The position numbers were made by a program, and so were the translations under genes. A stretch of 64,000 nt of DNA, taken from contig NZ_JASGBJ010000003.1 of assembly GCF_030053415.1 (NCBI RefSeq), forward strand, positions 124,001 to 188,000, read 5' to 3'. This DNA comes from Marinobacter sp. CHS3-4 (GTDB taxonomy: Bacteria > Pseudomonadota > Gammaproteobacteria > Pseudomonadales > Oleiphilaceae). The notes under the pieces are model-generated. The model had not been told where the DNA came from, ran no database searches, and saw only the letters and a list, made by a program, of their open reading frames with translations. Positions 43,577 through 51,706 of the stretch are shown piece by piece; position 1 is the first letter of the stretch; each line of letters begins with the position of its first letter.

Positions 43577-43682
43577 GTGTTGCTGAGGAACGCTAACAAC
43601 AGTGTGGAAGGCAATTCCGTATCAAAGTAATATCGAAGAACGGACGGTCTGACTGTCTAGGGAATCCAAACCACGGCATGGA

Positions 43683-44510
43683 ATGCTTATGTTTTTCAAA
43701 TCTACTCCAATCCTTTTATTGCTTTCCCTGTTCCTCTTCTCGCATTCGGCTGTGCCAGCCACAAAAGCTCAGAAGATCGAGAAGCTTCTCGATACCTCGG
43801 GACTGGAGGAGCAGATACGAGAATTTCCTGGAATGCTAAAAGCTGGTCTCCAAGAGCAATGGCCTGAAGTCTCAGCTGAAGAACAAAAGATCTTCATCGA
43901 GAGTGCTGAACAAACCATCTCCTCTGGTCCTCTTCTATCAAGCATGAGGCATGAAATGGATGTTTCTCTCAACGACAGTCAACTGGAGCAGCTTATCGAA
44001 TGGATGGACTCAGAGCTCGGGAAAAAAGTCACCAAAGCTCGAAACCAAGTGGCCACTGACGGTGGCTCCGATGGTTCGACTGATTTGCTCCCTGGTTGGC
44101 TGCAAGACTCGAAGAGACTGAGCCAAGCTGCTGAATTGGATCGGCTGACGGGTCAGTCTGAGACAGGGGCGGAGATAGCTCTTTTGACGGTCAGGGTCAT
44201 GTTCAAAACAATGGTTGAGTACTACGGTCTGGCCTATTCGGAATATGAAAGTTTTCTAAGAAACGATTACCAGTCGATCAAAAGAGAGATTGTTGAGGAA
44301 GCAAAGCCTGCCACCTTGCAAATTCTTGTTTCGGAGTTTGGCAAGCTCACTGAGAAAGAAATAGATCTGTACCTACAGTGGAGTGCAACGCCAGTAGCGC
44401 AACAGTTTTTTAAGACACAGAACAGAGCTTTCCTGAATGGCACAGCTGGCATGTTCCAGAACTGGGCGGAGCTGTGGGCGACAGAGCTTTCTCGTTATTA
44501 CGACGAATGA
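43683..44510 (+). CDS. Secreted DUF2059-like protein
   Basis: 275 residues. A signal peptide 'FFKSTPILLLLSLFLFSHSAVPA' precedes a helical soluble body with two similar halves: 'AEEQKIFIESAEQTISSGPLLSSMRHEMDVSLNDSQLEQLIEWMDSELGKK' and 'LQILVSEFGKLTEKEIDLYLQWSATPVAQQFF'. The second resembles DUF2059 ('Y-x-S-P-x-G-x3'-type) endings. Function unknown; probably periplasmic. It is the last gene of the accessory run. Confidence 0.7.
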   Translation: MLMFFKSTPILLLLSLFLFSHSAVPATKAQKIEKLLDTSGLEEQIREFPGMLKAGLQEQWPEVSAEEQKIFIESAEQTISSGPLLSSMRHEMDVSLNDSQLEQLIEWMDSELGKKVTKARNQVATDGGSDGSTDLLPGWLQDSKRLSQAAELDRLTGQSETGAEIALLTVRVMFKTMVEYYGLAYSEYESFLRNDYQSIKREIVEEAKPATLQILVSEFGKLTEKEIDLYLQWSATPVAQQFFKTQNRAFLNGTAGMFQNWAELWATELSRYYDE

Positions 44511-44597
44511 ATGGTTGGCGCTTTGTCAGGTGCGAAAGTCCAACAGAGGGGGTAGAAATATAGGTTCTGATATCGCGGACACACGTTGGACACAATC

Positions 44598-44628
44598 ATA
44601 AAAAAAGCCTGCGTTTGCACGCAGGCCT
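44598..44628 (-). terminator. Rho-independent terminator beside the tRNA-Arg remnant
   Basis: GCCTGCGT-TTGC-ACGCAGGC hairpin (44607-44626) with an A-tract at 44598-44606, i.e. a T-tract on the reverse strand. It lies just past the 3' end of the tRNA remnant and probably was the terminator of the original tRNA-Arg gene; it may also stop the rightward gene. Confidence 0.8.
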
Positions 44629-44637
44629 TTGAAATAA

Positions 44638-44684
44638 TGGCCCGCCCGATAGGATTCGAACCTATGACTTTGCCTCCGGAAGGC
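44638..44684 (-). pseudogene. Partial tRNA-Arg copy (3' half), possible attachment-site remnant
   Basis: This 47-base stretch repeats the 3' half of the intact tRNA-Arg(CCG) at 45422, from CCA to the anticodon arm, with one missing C and one G-to-A change. After 44684 the match stops. Such 3'-end duplications arise when an element integrates in a tRNA gene. The 5' half is absent, so it is not functional. Confidence 0.8.
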
Positions 44685-44924
44685 ACGGACGGGGCTAGAA
44701 ATCAATCGGCTTTTCTCTTCCACCGCAATAGGTCCAGCCATCGCTCAGACGGTTTCTCTTTCTAATGCTGCAGTATCAGCGTGTTTTTGCGGTGTTGGCG
44801 TCTCAACAGGAGCTAGTGCATTGGGTGCTGTGACGCCGAAGAGATGGAATAAAGGTGCCGCAGTATTAGACGCAGGTGCCACGATTTTTGATGTTTTTCT
44901 AGATAAAGGAATTTGGTTACTGGC
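44685..44924. other. Gene-free stretch between tRNA remnant and small membrane protein
   Basis: I see no convincing gene, RNA or repeat here. The sequence lies inside the segment bounded by the two tRNA-Arg sequences. Confidence 0.5.
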
Positions 44925-45248
44925 ATGTCGAATCGGCCTAGCGAGAAAAGCAGTTTTTTGATGGCTCTTTTGATCGGAGCGCTATGTTTGACTGTTATTG
45001 GAAGTTTGGTGCTCTGGTTCTTGTCTGAATGCGGCGTCATCAGACAGGAAAGTGCTGTGACTGTTGGGGCATGTTCATTTTTCGTTGTGTTTTCAATTGA
45101 TATGTTTCGGGCATTAGTTACCGGAGAGATCTTTTTTTGGGGCTATAAGATAGAGGCATTCAAGAATTTCCCGGTTTTTTTGGCCAGATTCGTGTTGTCA
45201 TGCGTCTTCGCTATAGTTTCTCTCTACGTAGCGATTGTGGGCTTATGA
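44925..45248 (+). CDS. Small membrane protein of unknown function
   Basis: 107 residues from ATG 44925. Three hydrophobic segments are likely: 'SSFLMALLIGALCLTVIGSLVLWFL', 'VTVGACSFFVVFSIDMFRAL' and 'FLARFVLSCVFAIVSLYVAIVGL'. AAGGA lies 14 bases upstream, a weak fit. I do not recognise the family. It is the only ORF in the segment between the tRNA-Arg remnant and the intact tRNA. Confidence 0.55.
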   Translation: MSNRPSEKSSFLMALLIGALCLTVIGSLVLWFLSECGVIRQESAVTVGACSFFVVFSIDMFRALVTGEIFFWGYKIEAFKNFPVFLARFVLSCVFAIVSLYVAIVGL

Positions 45249-45380
45249 AAAGTTGCGAGCGAAGGTTGTCGATACACCAGCGCTAGGCCTGTTGCTTACC
45301 GCAGGGAGAAAAAGTCGGGCGAACCTTGCTCTTTTGACACTTGCCTCTCGCCTACCTCGTTTGCTGATAACCACAGTTCC

Positions 45381-45415
45381 ATAAAAAAGCCCCGCCAAGT
45401 GCGGGGCTTTTTTAT
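45381..45415 (-). terminator. Rho-independent terminator of tRNA-Arg
   Basis: GCCCCGC-CAAGT-GCGGGGC (45389-45407) flanked by A6 on the left and T6 on the right, so it can work in both directions. It lies 15 bases past the tRNA 3' end on the reverse strand and also closes the rightward small-membrane-protein gene. Confidence 0.88.
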
Positions 45416-45421
45416 GGAATA

Positions 45422-45498
45422 TGGCCCGCCCGATAGGATTCGAACCTATGACCTTTGCCTCCGGAGGGCAACGCTCTATCCAGCTGAGCTACGGGCGG
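45422..45498 (-). tRNA. tRNA-Arg (anticodon CCG)
   Basis: 77 bases on the reverse strand with encoded CCA. Acceptor stem CCGCCCG/CGGGCGG with discriminator G. D-arm AGCTCAGCTGGATAGAGC. Anticodon loop CT-CCG-GA closed by TTGCC/GGCAA. T-arm with GGTTCGAATCC. All four arms pair. Confidence 0.97.
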
Positions 45499-45601
45499 TG
45501 AAAGCGGCGTATCGCACGCCAATTTCGAGTGCGCAATCTTACGTGTGAAGATGTGGCCTGTCCAGTGTCGGTATGGCGTTGTCTTCAGTCTGAACCGCAG
45601 C

Positions 45602-46789
45602 TTAGCCCGACTCTTCGCCCAAATGTTTACCCAGGAGCGAATGGTAAATCTGGCGATCCGCAACAAACCCCACAATGTGATTCTTGTCCTCCACCAGAAC
45701 ACAGTGGCCCGTGACATAACGAATCTCGACTGCTTCCCTCAGTGTCGTATCGTTGGATACGATTGTCGGCAGTTTTCCAAGCGTCGTAATATCTCTGTCG
45801 CTCGACCAGATCTGGGGATGAAAGCTGTCGTCCCGCTGATAGATCACTGAGGCATTGGCGGTTCCAGGGTTTTCGAGCCAGATGTCGTGCGCCTTGCTGA
45901 TCAGCTTGCGACCCTGATCGTCAGACGCGACAGCATCCAAGGATTGCATCACAGACCTGACGCGCAGCACGCTCAGTGGATTCACGGAGGCGACAAAATT
46001 GCGTACATAGTCTGTTGCCGGGTCAAGAACAATCTGCTCAGGGCGGCCCTGCTGCACAATTTCACCGTCTTTCATGATGGCAATCTTGGACCCAAGTTTG
46101 AGTGCCTCATCCAGATCATGACTGACAAACACAATCGTCTTGTTGAGCTCGCGCTGCATTTCCAAAAGCTCGTTCTGGAGTTGCTCGCGAATCAGCGGGT
46201 CGAGTGCCGAAAACGGCTCGTCCATCAGCAGAATATCCGACTCTGTTGCCAACGCTCGTGCCAGGCCGACCCTCTGGCGCATGCCGCCGGAGAGTTCGTC
46301 GGGGCGACGATTAGCCCACTGGGACAAGCCAACCAACTCCAACTGCCTGCGAGTTTTCTTAAGTCGCTCGGCTTTTGACAGGCCCTGCATTTCCAGACCG
46401 AAGGCGACGTTCTCTTCCACTGTCAGCCAGGGGAAAAGCGCAAAGTTCTGGAATACCATTGAAATCTTGCGCGTTCGCAGATCTCTCTGTACCGGCTCCG
46501 AGGCCGTCGCAAAGTCGATGTACTCATCGCCATCCTTGATGCGCACAGACCCGCTGGTGACTTTGTTGAGTCCGTTCACGCAACGCACCAGGCTGGACTT
46601 ACCCGAACCTGACAGGCCCATCAGAACGCAGATTTCGCCTTCTTCCACGGTCAGGTTGGCTCGATTCACGCCAACCACAAGCTTTGTTTTCTCCTGAATT
46701 TCGGACCGGGTCAGCCCCTGCTCAATCATCGGCAGCGCCCGCTGAGGCTGCTTGCCGAACACAACGTTTACATTGTCAAATTCGATCAT
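45602..46789 (-). CDS. choV: Choline/betaine ABC transporter ATPase
   Basis: 395 residues from ATG 46789 (a longer in-frame start at 46870 lies within the permease gene). The ATPase core has Walker A 'GLSGSGKSS', signature 'LSGGMRQRVGLARAL' and Walker B 'ILLMDEPFSALDP'. A C-terminal regulatory part with 'CVLVEDKNHIVGFVADRQIYHSLLG' looks like a CBS module. It is of the ProV/OpuAA/ChoV type. One base separates it from the permease stop. The order behind betA, betI and choX argues for choline as substrate. Confidence 0.9.
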   Translation of the reverse strand: MIEFDNVNVVFGKQPQRALPMIEQGLTRSEIQEKTKLVVGVNRANLTVEEGEICVLMGLSGSGKSSLVRCVNGLNKVTSGSVRIKDGDEYIDFATASEPVQRDLRTRKISMVFQNFALFPWLTVEENVAFGLEMQGLSKAERLKKTRRQLELVGLSQWANRRPDELSGGMRQRVGLARALATESDILLMDEPFSALDPLIREQLQNELLEMQRELNKTIVFVSHDLDEALKLGSKIAIMKDGEIVQQGRPEQIVLDPATDYVRNFVASVNPLSVLRVRSVMQSLDAVASDDQGRKLISKAHDIWLENPGTANASVIYQRDDSFHPQIWSSDRDITTLGKLPTIVSNDTTLREAVEIRYVTGHCVLVEDKNHIVGFVADRQIYHSLLGKHLGEESG

Positions 46790-46790
46790 C

Positions 46791-47633
46791 TCAGCCTGCC
46801 GTTTTGTCTCTTTGTTTAAAGAAGCGATCCAGCCAGATAGCCAGCAGCACGATGGCCAGGCCAGCCTCAAAACCTTTTGCGATATCCACGGTGTTCAAAG
46901 CTCTCACAACCGGAACACCTAAACCATCCGCACCCACCAGTGCTGCAATCACCACCATCGACAGTGACAACATGATGCACTGTGTGATGCCCGCAGCGAT
47001 GGAGGACATGGCTGCAGGCAACTCGACCTTGAACAGCAGTTGCCGATGGGTACAGCCAAAGGATCTTCCCGCTTCAAGCAACTCCTTGGGGACTTCGGAA
47101 ATGCCCAGGTATGTCAGTCGAATGGGCGCCGCGATGGCGAAAATCACCGTTGAAATGACGCCCGGCACGACACCCAGCCCAAACAGGGTCAGTGTAGGGA
47201 TCAAATAGACAAACGGAGGAATCGTTTGCATCAGGTCCAGCACCGGCTGCAGGAACCGGTACATCCAGTTTCGGTGGGCGGTAAAAATACCCAGAGGAAC
47301 ACCGACAGCGATACAGATGACGGTGGCGTATAGCACCAGTGACAAGGTCGCCATGGTGTCTTCCCAATAACCCAGGTTCCAGATCAGCCCAAAGGCAACG
47401 ATCGTAAAGACGGGCATGCCCCAGCGCCGATGCCAGAGCCACGCTGCCGCGGTGAACGCCAGAATCAGGGCCACTGGATGAATCCAAAGTAGTCCTTCGG
47501 TGAGACCATGGATCAGAGTGTCGAGTGTTTCTGAAATTGCATCGAAGACGGCGCCTCCGTGATCAACCAGCAAATCGACGAAATCTTCCATGGCTTCCCC
47601 GAAGGGCAGCTTGTGCTCAGTTATCCAGTCCAT
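46791..47633 (-). CDS. choW: Choline/betaine ABC transporter permease
   Basis: 280 residues from ATG 47633 (an in-frame extension to 47744 adds a non-typical leader). About six membrane segments and the permease EAA-like loop 'LTYLGISEVPKELLEAGRSFGCTHRQLLFKVELPAAM'. This is the OpuAB/ProW/ChoW type. It partners the ATPase downstream and the binding protein upstream in one operon. Confidence 0.9.
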   Translation of the reverse strand: MDWITEHKLPFGEAMEDFVDLLVDHGGAVFDAISETLDTLIHGLTEGLLWIHPVALILAFTAAAWLWHRRWGMPVFTIVAFGLIWNLGYWEDTMATLSLVLYATVICIAVGVPLGIFTAHRNWMYRFLQPVLDLMQTIPPFVYLIPTLTLFGLGVVPGVISTVIFAIAAPIRLTYLGISEVPKELLEAGRSFGCTHRQLLFKVELPAAMSSIAAGITQCIMLSLSMVVIAALVGADGLGVPVVRALNTVDIAKGFEAGLAIVLLAIWLDRFFKQRDKTAG

Positions 47634-47766
47634 AAACAGTACCGTTTCTTGGAGCGCCAGGCTGAAGTATAAGTGCAATTTCAGCCTGGGCTGGAAGGAG
47701 CGGCTGCCATCAGCAGCCGCAAAGCCAATTCGGGAGAGGCACAAGCCTACTCCCTGGCGATGACCA

Positions 47767-48699
47767 TTACTTTAGGGATTTCTTGACCGCCGGCATTGAG
47801 GGTTCACCGTCGATCGTCTTCACGCCGGCCAGCCATTTGCCGAGGACGCTTGGGTTCGCACTCAACCACTGGCGTGCTGCCGCATTGGGGTCCATGCCAT
47901 CGTTGAGAATCAAACCCATAACCTCGTTCTCCATTTTCAGCGAGAATTCCAGGTTATTAAAGAAAACGCCCAGGTTCGGGCACTCATTGAGGTAGTCCGC
48001 GCGAACATTGGTATAAACCGTTGCGCCGCCGTAGTTCGGGCCGAAATAATCGTCGCCGCCGGCGAGATATTCGATGTCAAAGTTGGCGTTCATCGGGTGG
48101 GGTGCCCAGCCCAGGAAAACGACCCATTCGTCGCGCTTAATGGCGCGCCCAACCTGTGACAACATGCCGGCTTCGCTGGACGCCACCAGGCGGAAATCAC
48201 CCAGACCAAAGGCGTCTTTGTCGATCATGTCCTGAATCAGGCGATTGCCATCATTACCCGGCTCGATGCCATAGATTTTTCCATCGAACTTGTCCGCGTA
48301 CTCGGCAATATCCGAAAAGTTCTTAACACCTGCCTTGTAGGCCTCGGCGGGGACGGCCAGTGTATACTTGGCGCCTTCGAGATTGGCCCGCACACTCTCA
48401 ACCGAACCATCATCGAGATAAGGCTGGATGTCGCCCTTCATGGTTGGCATCCAGTTGCCAAGAAACACATCAATGTCTTTGTTCTTGAGCGAACGGTAGG
48501 TGACCGGAACTGAAAGCACCTTGTTCTCTGGCGCATAGCCCATGCCGCTCAGCACTTCAGACGTAAGCGCTGTCGTTGCGGTGATGTCAGTCCAGCCCAC
48601 ATCTGAAAAGCGGACTACTTTACATTCCTGATTTGGTGCTGCAGCCAACGCGGCTGAGCTCGCCAACGCGCCTATTAAGCCAACAATTAAAGCTCGCAT
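47767..48699 (-). CDS. choX: Periplasmic choline-binding protein
   Basis: 310 residues from ATG 48699, behind GAGGAGAAAG. A signal peptide 'MRALIVGLIGALASSAALAA' precedes an OpuAC-type fold ('VVRFSDVGWTDITATTALTSEVLSGMGYAPE', 'DVFLGNWMPTM', 'VVFLGWAPHPMN'). The Trp/Asp residues in those segments form the aromatic box for trimethylammonium ligands. Location after betI and betA supports choline over proline betaine. Confidence 0.9.
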   Translation of the reverse strand: MRALIVGLIGALASSAALAAAPNQECKVVRFSDVGWTDITATTALTSEVLSGMGYAPENKVLSVPVTYRSLKNKDIDVFLGNWMPTMKGDIQPYLDDGSVESVRANLEGAKYTLAVPAEAYKAGVKNFSDIAEYADKFDGKIYGIEPGNDGNRLIQDMIDKDAFGLGDFRLVASSEAGMLSQVGRAIKRDEWVVFLGWAPHPMNANFDIEYLAGGDDYFGPNYGGATVYTNVRADYLNECPNLGVFFNNLEFSLKMENEVMGLILNDGMDPNAAARQWLSANPSVLGKWLAGVKTIDGEPSMPAVKKSLK

Positions 48700-48788
48700 A
48701 CTCTTTCTCCTCGTTTTATCGATCTTTATGAACGGACTTGGTGTCTTTCTCGGACTCATCAGAATTTCGACTCCGGAAAGACCATGCT

Positions 48789-49409
48789 TCAAAGCTCTGC
48801 CATCTTTGCTCTTTGTATGGTCTGTTCAATATAGGTCTTGCACAGCGCCGCCGCCTTGTCCGAATCCAAACGACCTTCACTGAGCGCCGCCCGGAGCCAG
48901 AAACCGTCAATCAACGCAGCGACAGTGTGGGCGGTAGCAGTCACCTGGTCATCCGGCACTATCTGACGCAAGTAATACTTCAGGTTCGAAAACAGGCGGA
49001 GCTCGTTGACTCTCTGCAGCCTTGCCAACGCGGGGCTGTACATCGCCTGAGACCAGAATGCGACCCAGGTTTTTGCCGATTTCCCGACCGTCTGCTGACC
49101 AGAAAAGTTGACGTCAACAATGGCCATCAGTCGCAAGCATGGATCGTTCGGCATTTTCTTAATGGAGCCAATCAACTCCTGCTGCAGCAGTGAGAGCAGG
49201 TGGCGCATCGCCGCCTCCAGCAAACCCTGCTTGCCTCCGAAGTAGTGACTGACAATGCCAACCGATAATCCCGAGACCTGGCTGATCTTGCCGACCGTGG
49301 CCGCGTGGAAGCCGTGTTGCTCAATAACTTCCAGGGCGGCGTTGATCAATTCCTGACGCCGTATTGATCCAATTGAGATCCGTCGCATTCGTCCTGACTG
49401 TCCTGTCAT
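48789..49409 (-). CDS. betI: BetI choline-responsive TetR repressor
   Basis: 206 residues. TetR helix-turn-helix 'TVGKISQVSGLSVGIVSHYFGGKQGLLEAAMRHLL' (about residues 38-72) is the BetI version, with 'FWSQAMYSPALARLQRVNELRLFSNL' in the ligand domain. BetI represses bet genes and releases DNA when choline binds. A perfect 16-base dyad 36 bases before its start suggests autoregulation, and a related dyad precedes betA. Confidence 0.92.
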   Translation of the reverse strand: MTGQSGRMRRISIGSIRRQELINAALEVIEQHGFHAATVGKISQVSGLSVGIVSHYFGGKQGLLEAAMRHLLSLLQQELIGSIKKMPNDPCLRLMAIVDVNFSGQQTVGKSAKTWVAFWSQAMYSPALARLQRVNELRLFSNLKYYLRQIVPDDQVTATAHTVAALIDGFWLRAALSEGRLDSDKAAALCKTYIEQTIQRAKMAEL

Positions 49410-49426
49410 GAGTCTGTCATGAGGCT

Positions 49427-49440
49427 TGAATATATATTCA
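49427..49440. promoter_or_regulatory. Palindrome upstream of betI
   Basis: TGAATATATATTCA is a perfect 14-base palindrome, 18 bases from the betI start, next to the TTGAACA dyad. It may be a second, weaker repressor half-pair or part of the promoter. Confidence 0.45.
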
Positions 49441-49445
49441 GCCTA

Positions 49446-49461
49446 TTGAACATCTGTTCAA
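49446..49461. promoter_or_regulatory. Candidate BetI operator before betI-choXWV
   Basis: TTGAACA-TC-TGTTCAA is a perfect dyad between the betA stop and the betI start. The half-site TTGAAC recurs in the dyad upstream of betA, which is what a shared BetI site would show. Confidence 0.6.
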
Positions 49462-49464
49462 TTT

Positions 49465-51162
49465 TCAAGTCGGGCTTCTCATGGGCTCGCCCATTCGCTG
49501 CTTCTCTTCCCACTCGTCAGCCCGGAAAACAGGAATTTGCTCACGCTCCAGCAGGCCCCGTCCCAGTATATGATCGGCCGCTTTTTCGCCGATCATGATC
49601 GTGGGCGCATTGAGGTTGCCATTCGTCACCGTGGGCATGATGGAAGAATCGGCCACCCGCAGATTTTCGATTCCGTGAACCCGACACTCGGGATCAACCA
49701 CGGCCATGGCGTCTTCACCGATTCGGCAAGTGCCTGCCGGGTGATAGGCAGTTTCTGAGGTGCGAGCGACCCATTCATCGATTTCATCGTCTGTCTGGAC
49801 ATCTTTGCCTGGTGACAACTCTTCACCGCGATAGGGGTCGAACGCCGGCTGCGCGAAAATTTCGCGGGTCAGCCGCAGTGAGCGACGCCAGGCGAGTCGA
49901 TCCTCTTCAGCACTGAGGTAATTGAAAAATAACTCTGGCGCCGCCGCAGGATCTGCCGATGCCAGTGTTACCTCGCCGCGACTGACCGGTTTGTTGTGCC
50001 CCAGATGCACCTGAAACCCATGCCCGTCGGCGGCACTGGAGCCGTCGTAAGCAATCGCACCGGCAAGAAAGTGGTATTGGATGTCGGGATATTGCAGCCC
50101 CGCACGGCTGCGAATGTAGCCGTTGGACTCAAAGTGATTGGAGGCTCCCAGACCTGTCTTTGTCAGTAGCCAGCGCGCCCCGATGAATGCCTTGCCAAGG
50201 GGGCCGAGCCATCCATTCAAGGTGATGTTCTGTGTGCACTCCTGCTGAACCCAGACTTCGAGATGGTCCTGCAAATTCTTGCCAACACCAGGGAGGTCAT
50301 GAATCACTTCAATCCCGTGTTTCTTCAGTTCATCTGCCGGTCCAATGCCCGATAGCATCAGCAGCTTGGGCGAGTTAAAAGCGCTGGCTGAGAGGATGAC
50401 TTCTTTTCGCGCCCGAACTCGAAGTGTTTTTCCATTCTGGCGATATTCCACCCCTACGGCTTTTTTGCCCTCCATGATGACGCGGGTTGTCAGTGCATGC
50501 GTTTCCAGAGAGAGGTTGGAGCGATTGAGGGCCGGCTTCAGATAAGCCATGGCCGTGGAGCAACGGACACCATCTCTTACGGTCATATCCATACGACAGA
50601 AGCCTTCCTGACGATAACCATTGTAATCGTCAGTCTCGCCATACCCGGCCTGTTTGCCCGCTTCTATAAACGCTCGGTACAGGGGGTTTTTCATGTTGTT
50701 GCCGTTGCAGGTGGTCAAACTACCGCTGGTTCCTCGATAGTCATTGGCACCGTAGACACAGTCCTCTGCGCGGCGAAAATAGGGCAGAACGTCCTGATAG
50801 CCCCAGCCTTTAGCGCCCAGAGATTCCCACTCTGCGAAATCCCCCGCATTGCCACGCACATAGGCCATGCCATTGACGGAGGACGAACCTCCGATGACCT
50901 TTCCTCGGGCCTGATGAATGCTGCGCCCCTGAAGACCAGGTTCGGATTTGGTGTGATAGCCCCAGTCGTATTTTTCCATGCCCATCGGGATGGAGAACGC
51001 CGTAGGCATTTTGATGAATATCGAATTGTCGTTACCGCCGAATTCCAGTACCAGCACCTGATGCTGTCCGTCTGCCGACAGACGGTCTGCAAGCACTGAA
51101 CCGGCCGAGCCGGCACCGACAATGACATAGTCAAATTCTCGATCGAAATGCTGTTCTGCCAT
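49465..51162 (-). CDS. betA: BetA choline dehydrogenase
   Basis: 565 residues from ATG 51162 with AGAGG 7 bases upstream (a GTG at 51168 is in frame). The GMC oxidoreductase FAD motif 'DYVIVGAGSAGSVLADRLS' is at the N-terminus, and 'TRVIMEGKKAVGVEY', 'AFNSPKLLMLSGIGPADELK' and the active-site 'AYHPAGTCRIGEDAMAV' follow. It oxidises choline to betaine aldehyde, the first step to the osmoprotectant glycine betaine. betB, the usual partner, is not in the cluster. Confidence 0.94.
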   Translation of the reverse strand: MAEQHFDREFDYVIVGAGSAGSVLADRLSADGQHQVLVLEFGGNDNSIFIKMPTAFSIPMGMEKYDWGYHTKSEPGLQGRSIHQARGKVIGGSSSVNGMAYVRGNAGDFAEWESLGAKGWGYQDVLPYFRRAEDCVYGANDYRGTSGSLTTCNGNNMKNPLYRAFIEAGKQAGYGETDDYNGYRQEGFCRMDMTVRDGVRCSTAMAYLKPALNRSNLSLETHALTTRVIMEGKKAVGVEYRQNGKTLRVRARKEVILSASAFNSPKLLMLSGIGPADELKKHGIEVIHDLPGVGKNLQDHLEVWVQQECTQNITLNGWLGPLGKAFIGARWLLTKTGLGASNHFESNGYIRSRAGLQYPDIQYHFLAGAIAYDGSSAADGHGFQVHLGHNKPVSRGEVTLASADPAAAPELFFNYLSAEEDRLAWRRSLRLTREIFAQPAFDPYRGEELSPGKDVQTDDEIDEWVARTSETAYHPAGTCRIGEDAMAVVDPECRVHGIENLRVADSSIMPTVTNGNLNAPTIMIGEKAADHILGRGLLEREQIPVFRADEWEEKQRMGEPMRSPT

Positions 51163-51223
51163 GGGCACACCTCTTCAACGTCACCAAAAAAAGATTCGGA
51201 ATTTGAACAAGTGTACAACATTT

Positions 51224-51237
51224 TGAACGGACGTTCA
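51224..51237. promoter_or_regulatory. Candidate BetI operator before betA
   Basis: TGAACG-GA-CGTTCA is a perfect dyad with 6-base arms, about 60 bases upstream of the betA ATG. The half-site matches that at 49446. A further TTTGAACA half-site lies near 51202. Confidence 0.6.
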
Positions 51238-51349
51238 GTCCAGGCTTCTATCCTCTCTCCACTACACACGCCTGCGGCGTCACTTTGTGGCTTTGTTAGC
51301 GTGCTCAATCTACAGTTAGGGCGTTGACGGATTGAGGGCTTTTGTCGAG

Positions 51350-51706
51350 ATGCTTCGCGGTTTTCTGGTGTTGATCGGTTTTTTTCTGGCAGGCGAAACG
51401 GCGCGGCTTGGTCTGGGGTTGCCAATCAGTGGTGGCGTCCTGGGCATGCTTGGCCTGGTCACCGTTCTGGTGATGCGGGGGCAGGTATCGGACGGGCTGG
51501 CGTCTGCCAGTAAAGCCATCATTTCGGTACTGGTGCTACTGATCATGCCCGGGGTCGTGGGCATTTTTTTCCAGGCCGATGCGTTTGACGGGTATTGGCT
51601 GGCCATCCTGTCCGCATTGCTGATCGGGACCGTGCTCAGTGTGCTCAGCACGTTGCTCCTTATGCGATGGCTCACCGGTCCTCGCAAGTATCAGGAGACT
51701 CAATGA
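51350..51706 (+). CDS. LrgA/CidA-family membrane protein
   Basis: 118 residues from ATG 51350 (a TTG at 51332 is in frame). Four membrane segments and the family core 'AGETARLGLGLPISGGVLGMLGLVTVLVMRG'. CidA/LrgA proteins are holin-like and in some bacteria act in pyruvate or glycolate-related transport with LrgB. ATGA overlap with the next gene, so they form a pair. Confidence 0.87.
   Translation: MLRGFLVLIGFFLAGETARLGLGLPISGGVLGMLGLVTVLVMRGQVSDGLASASKAIISVLVLLIMPGVVGIFFQADAFDGYWLAILSALLIGTVLSVLSTLLLMRWLTGPRKYQETQ

Noticed and set aside
38092..45420. Integron integrase or CRISPR array in the accessory run
   Set aside because: No integrase-like ORF and no regular short repeats were found; only attC-like sequences remain.
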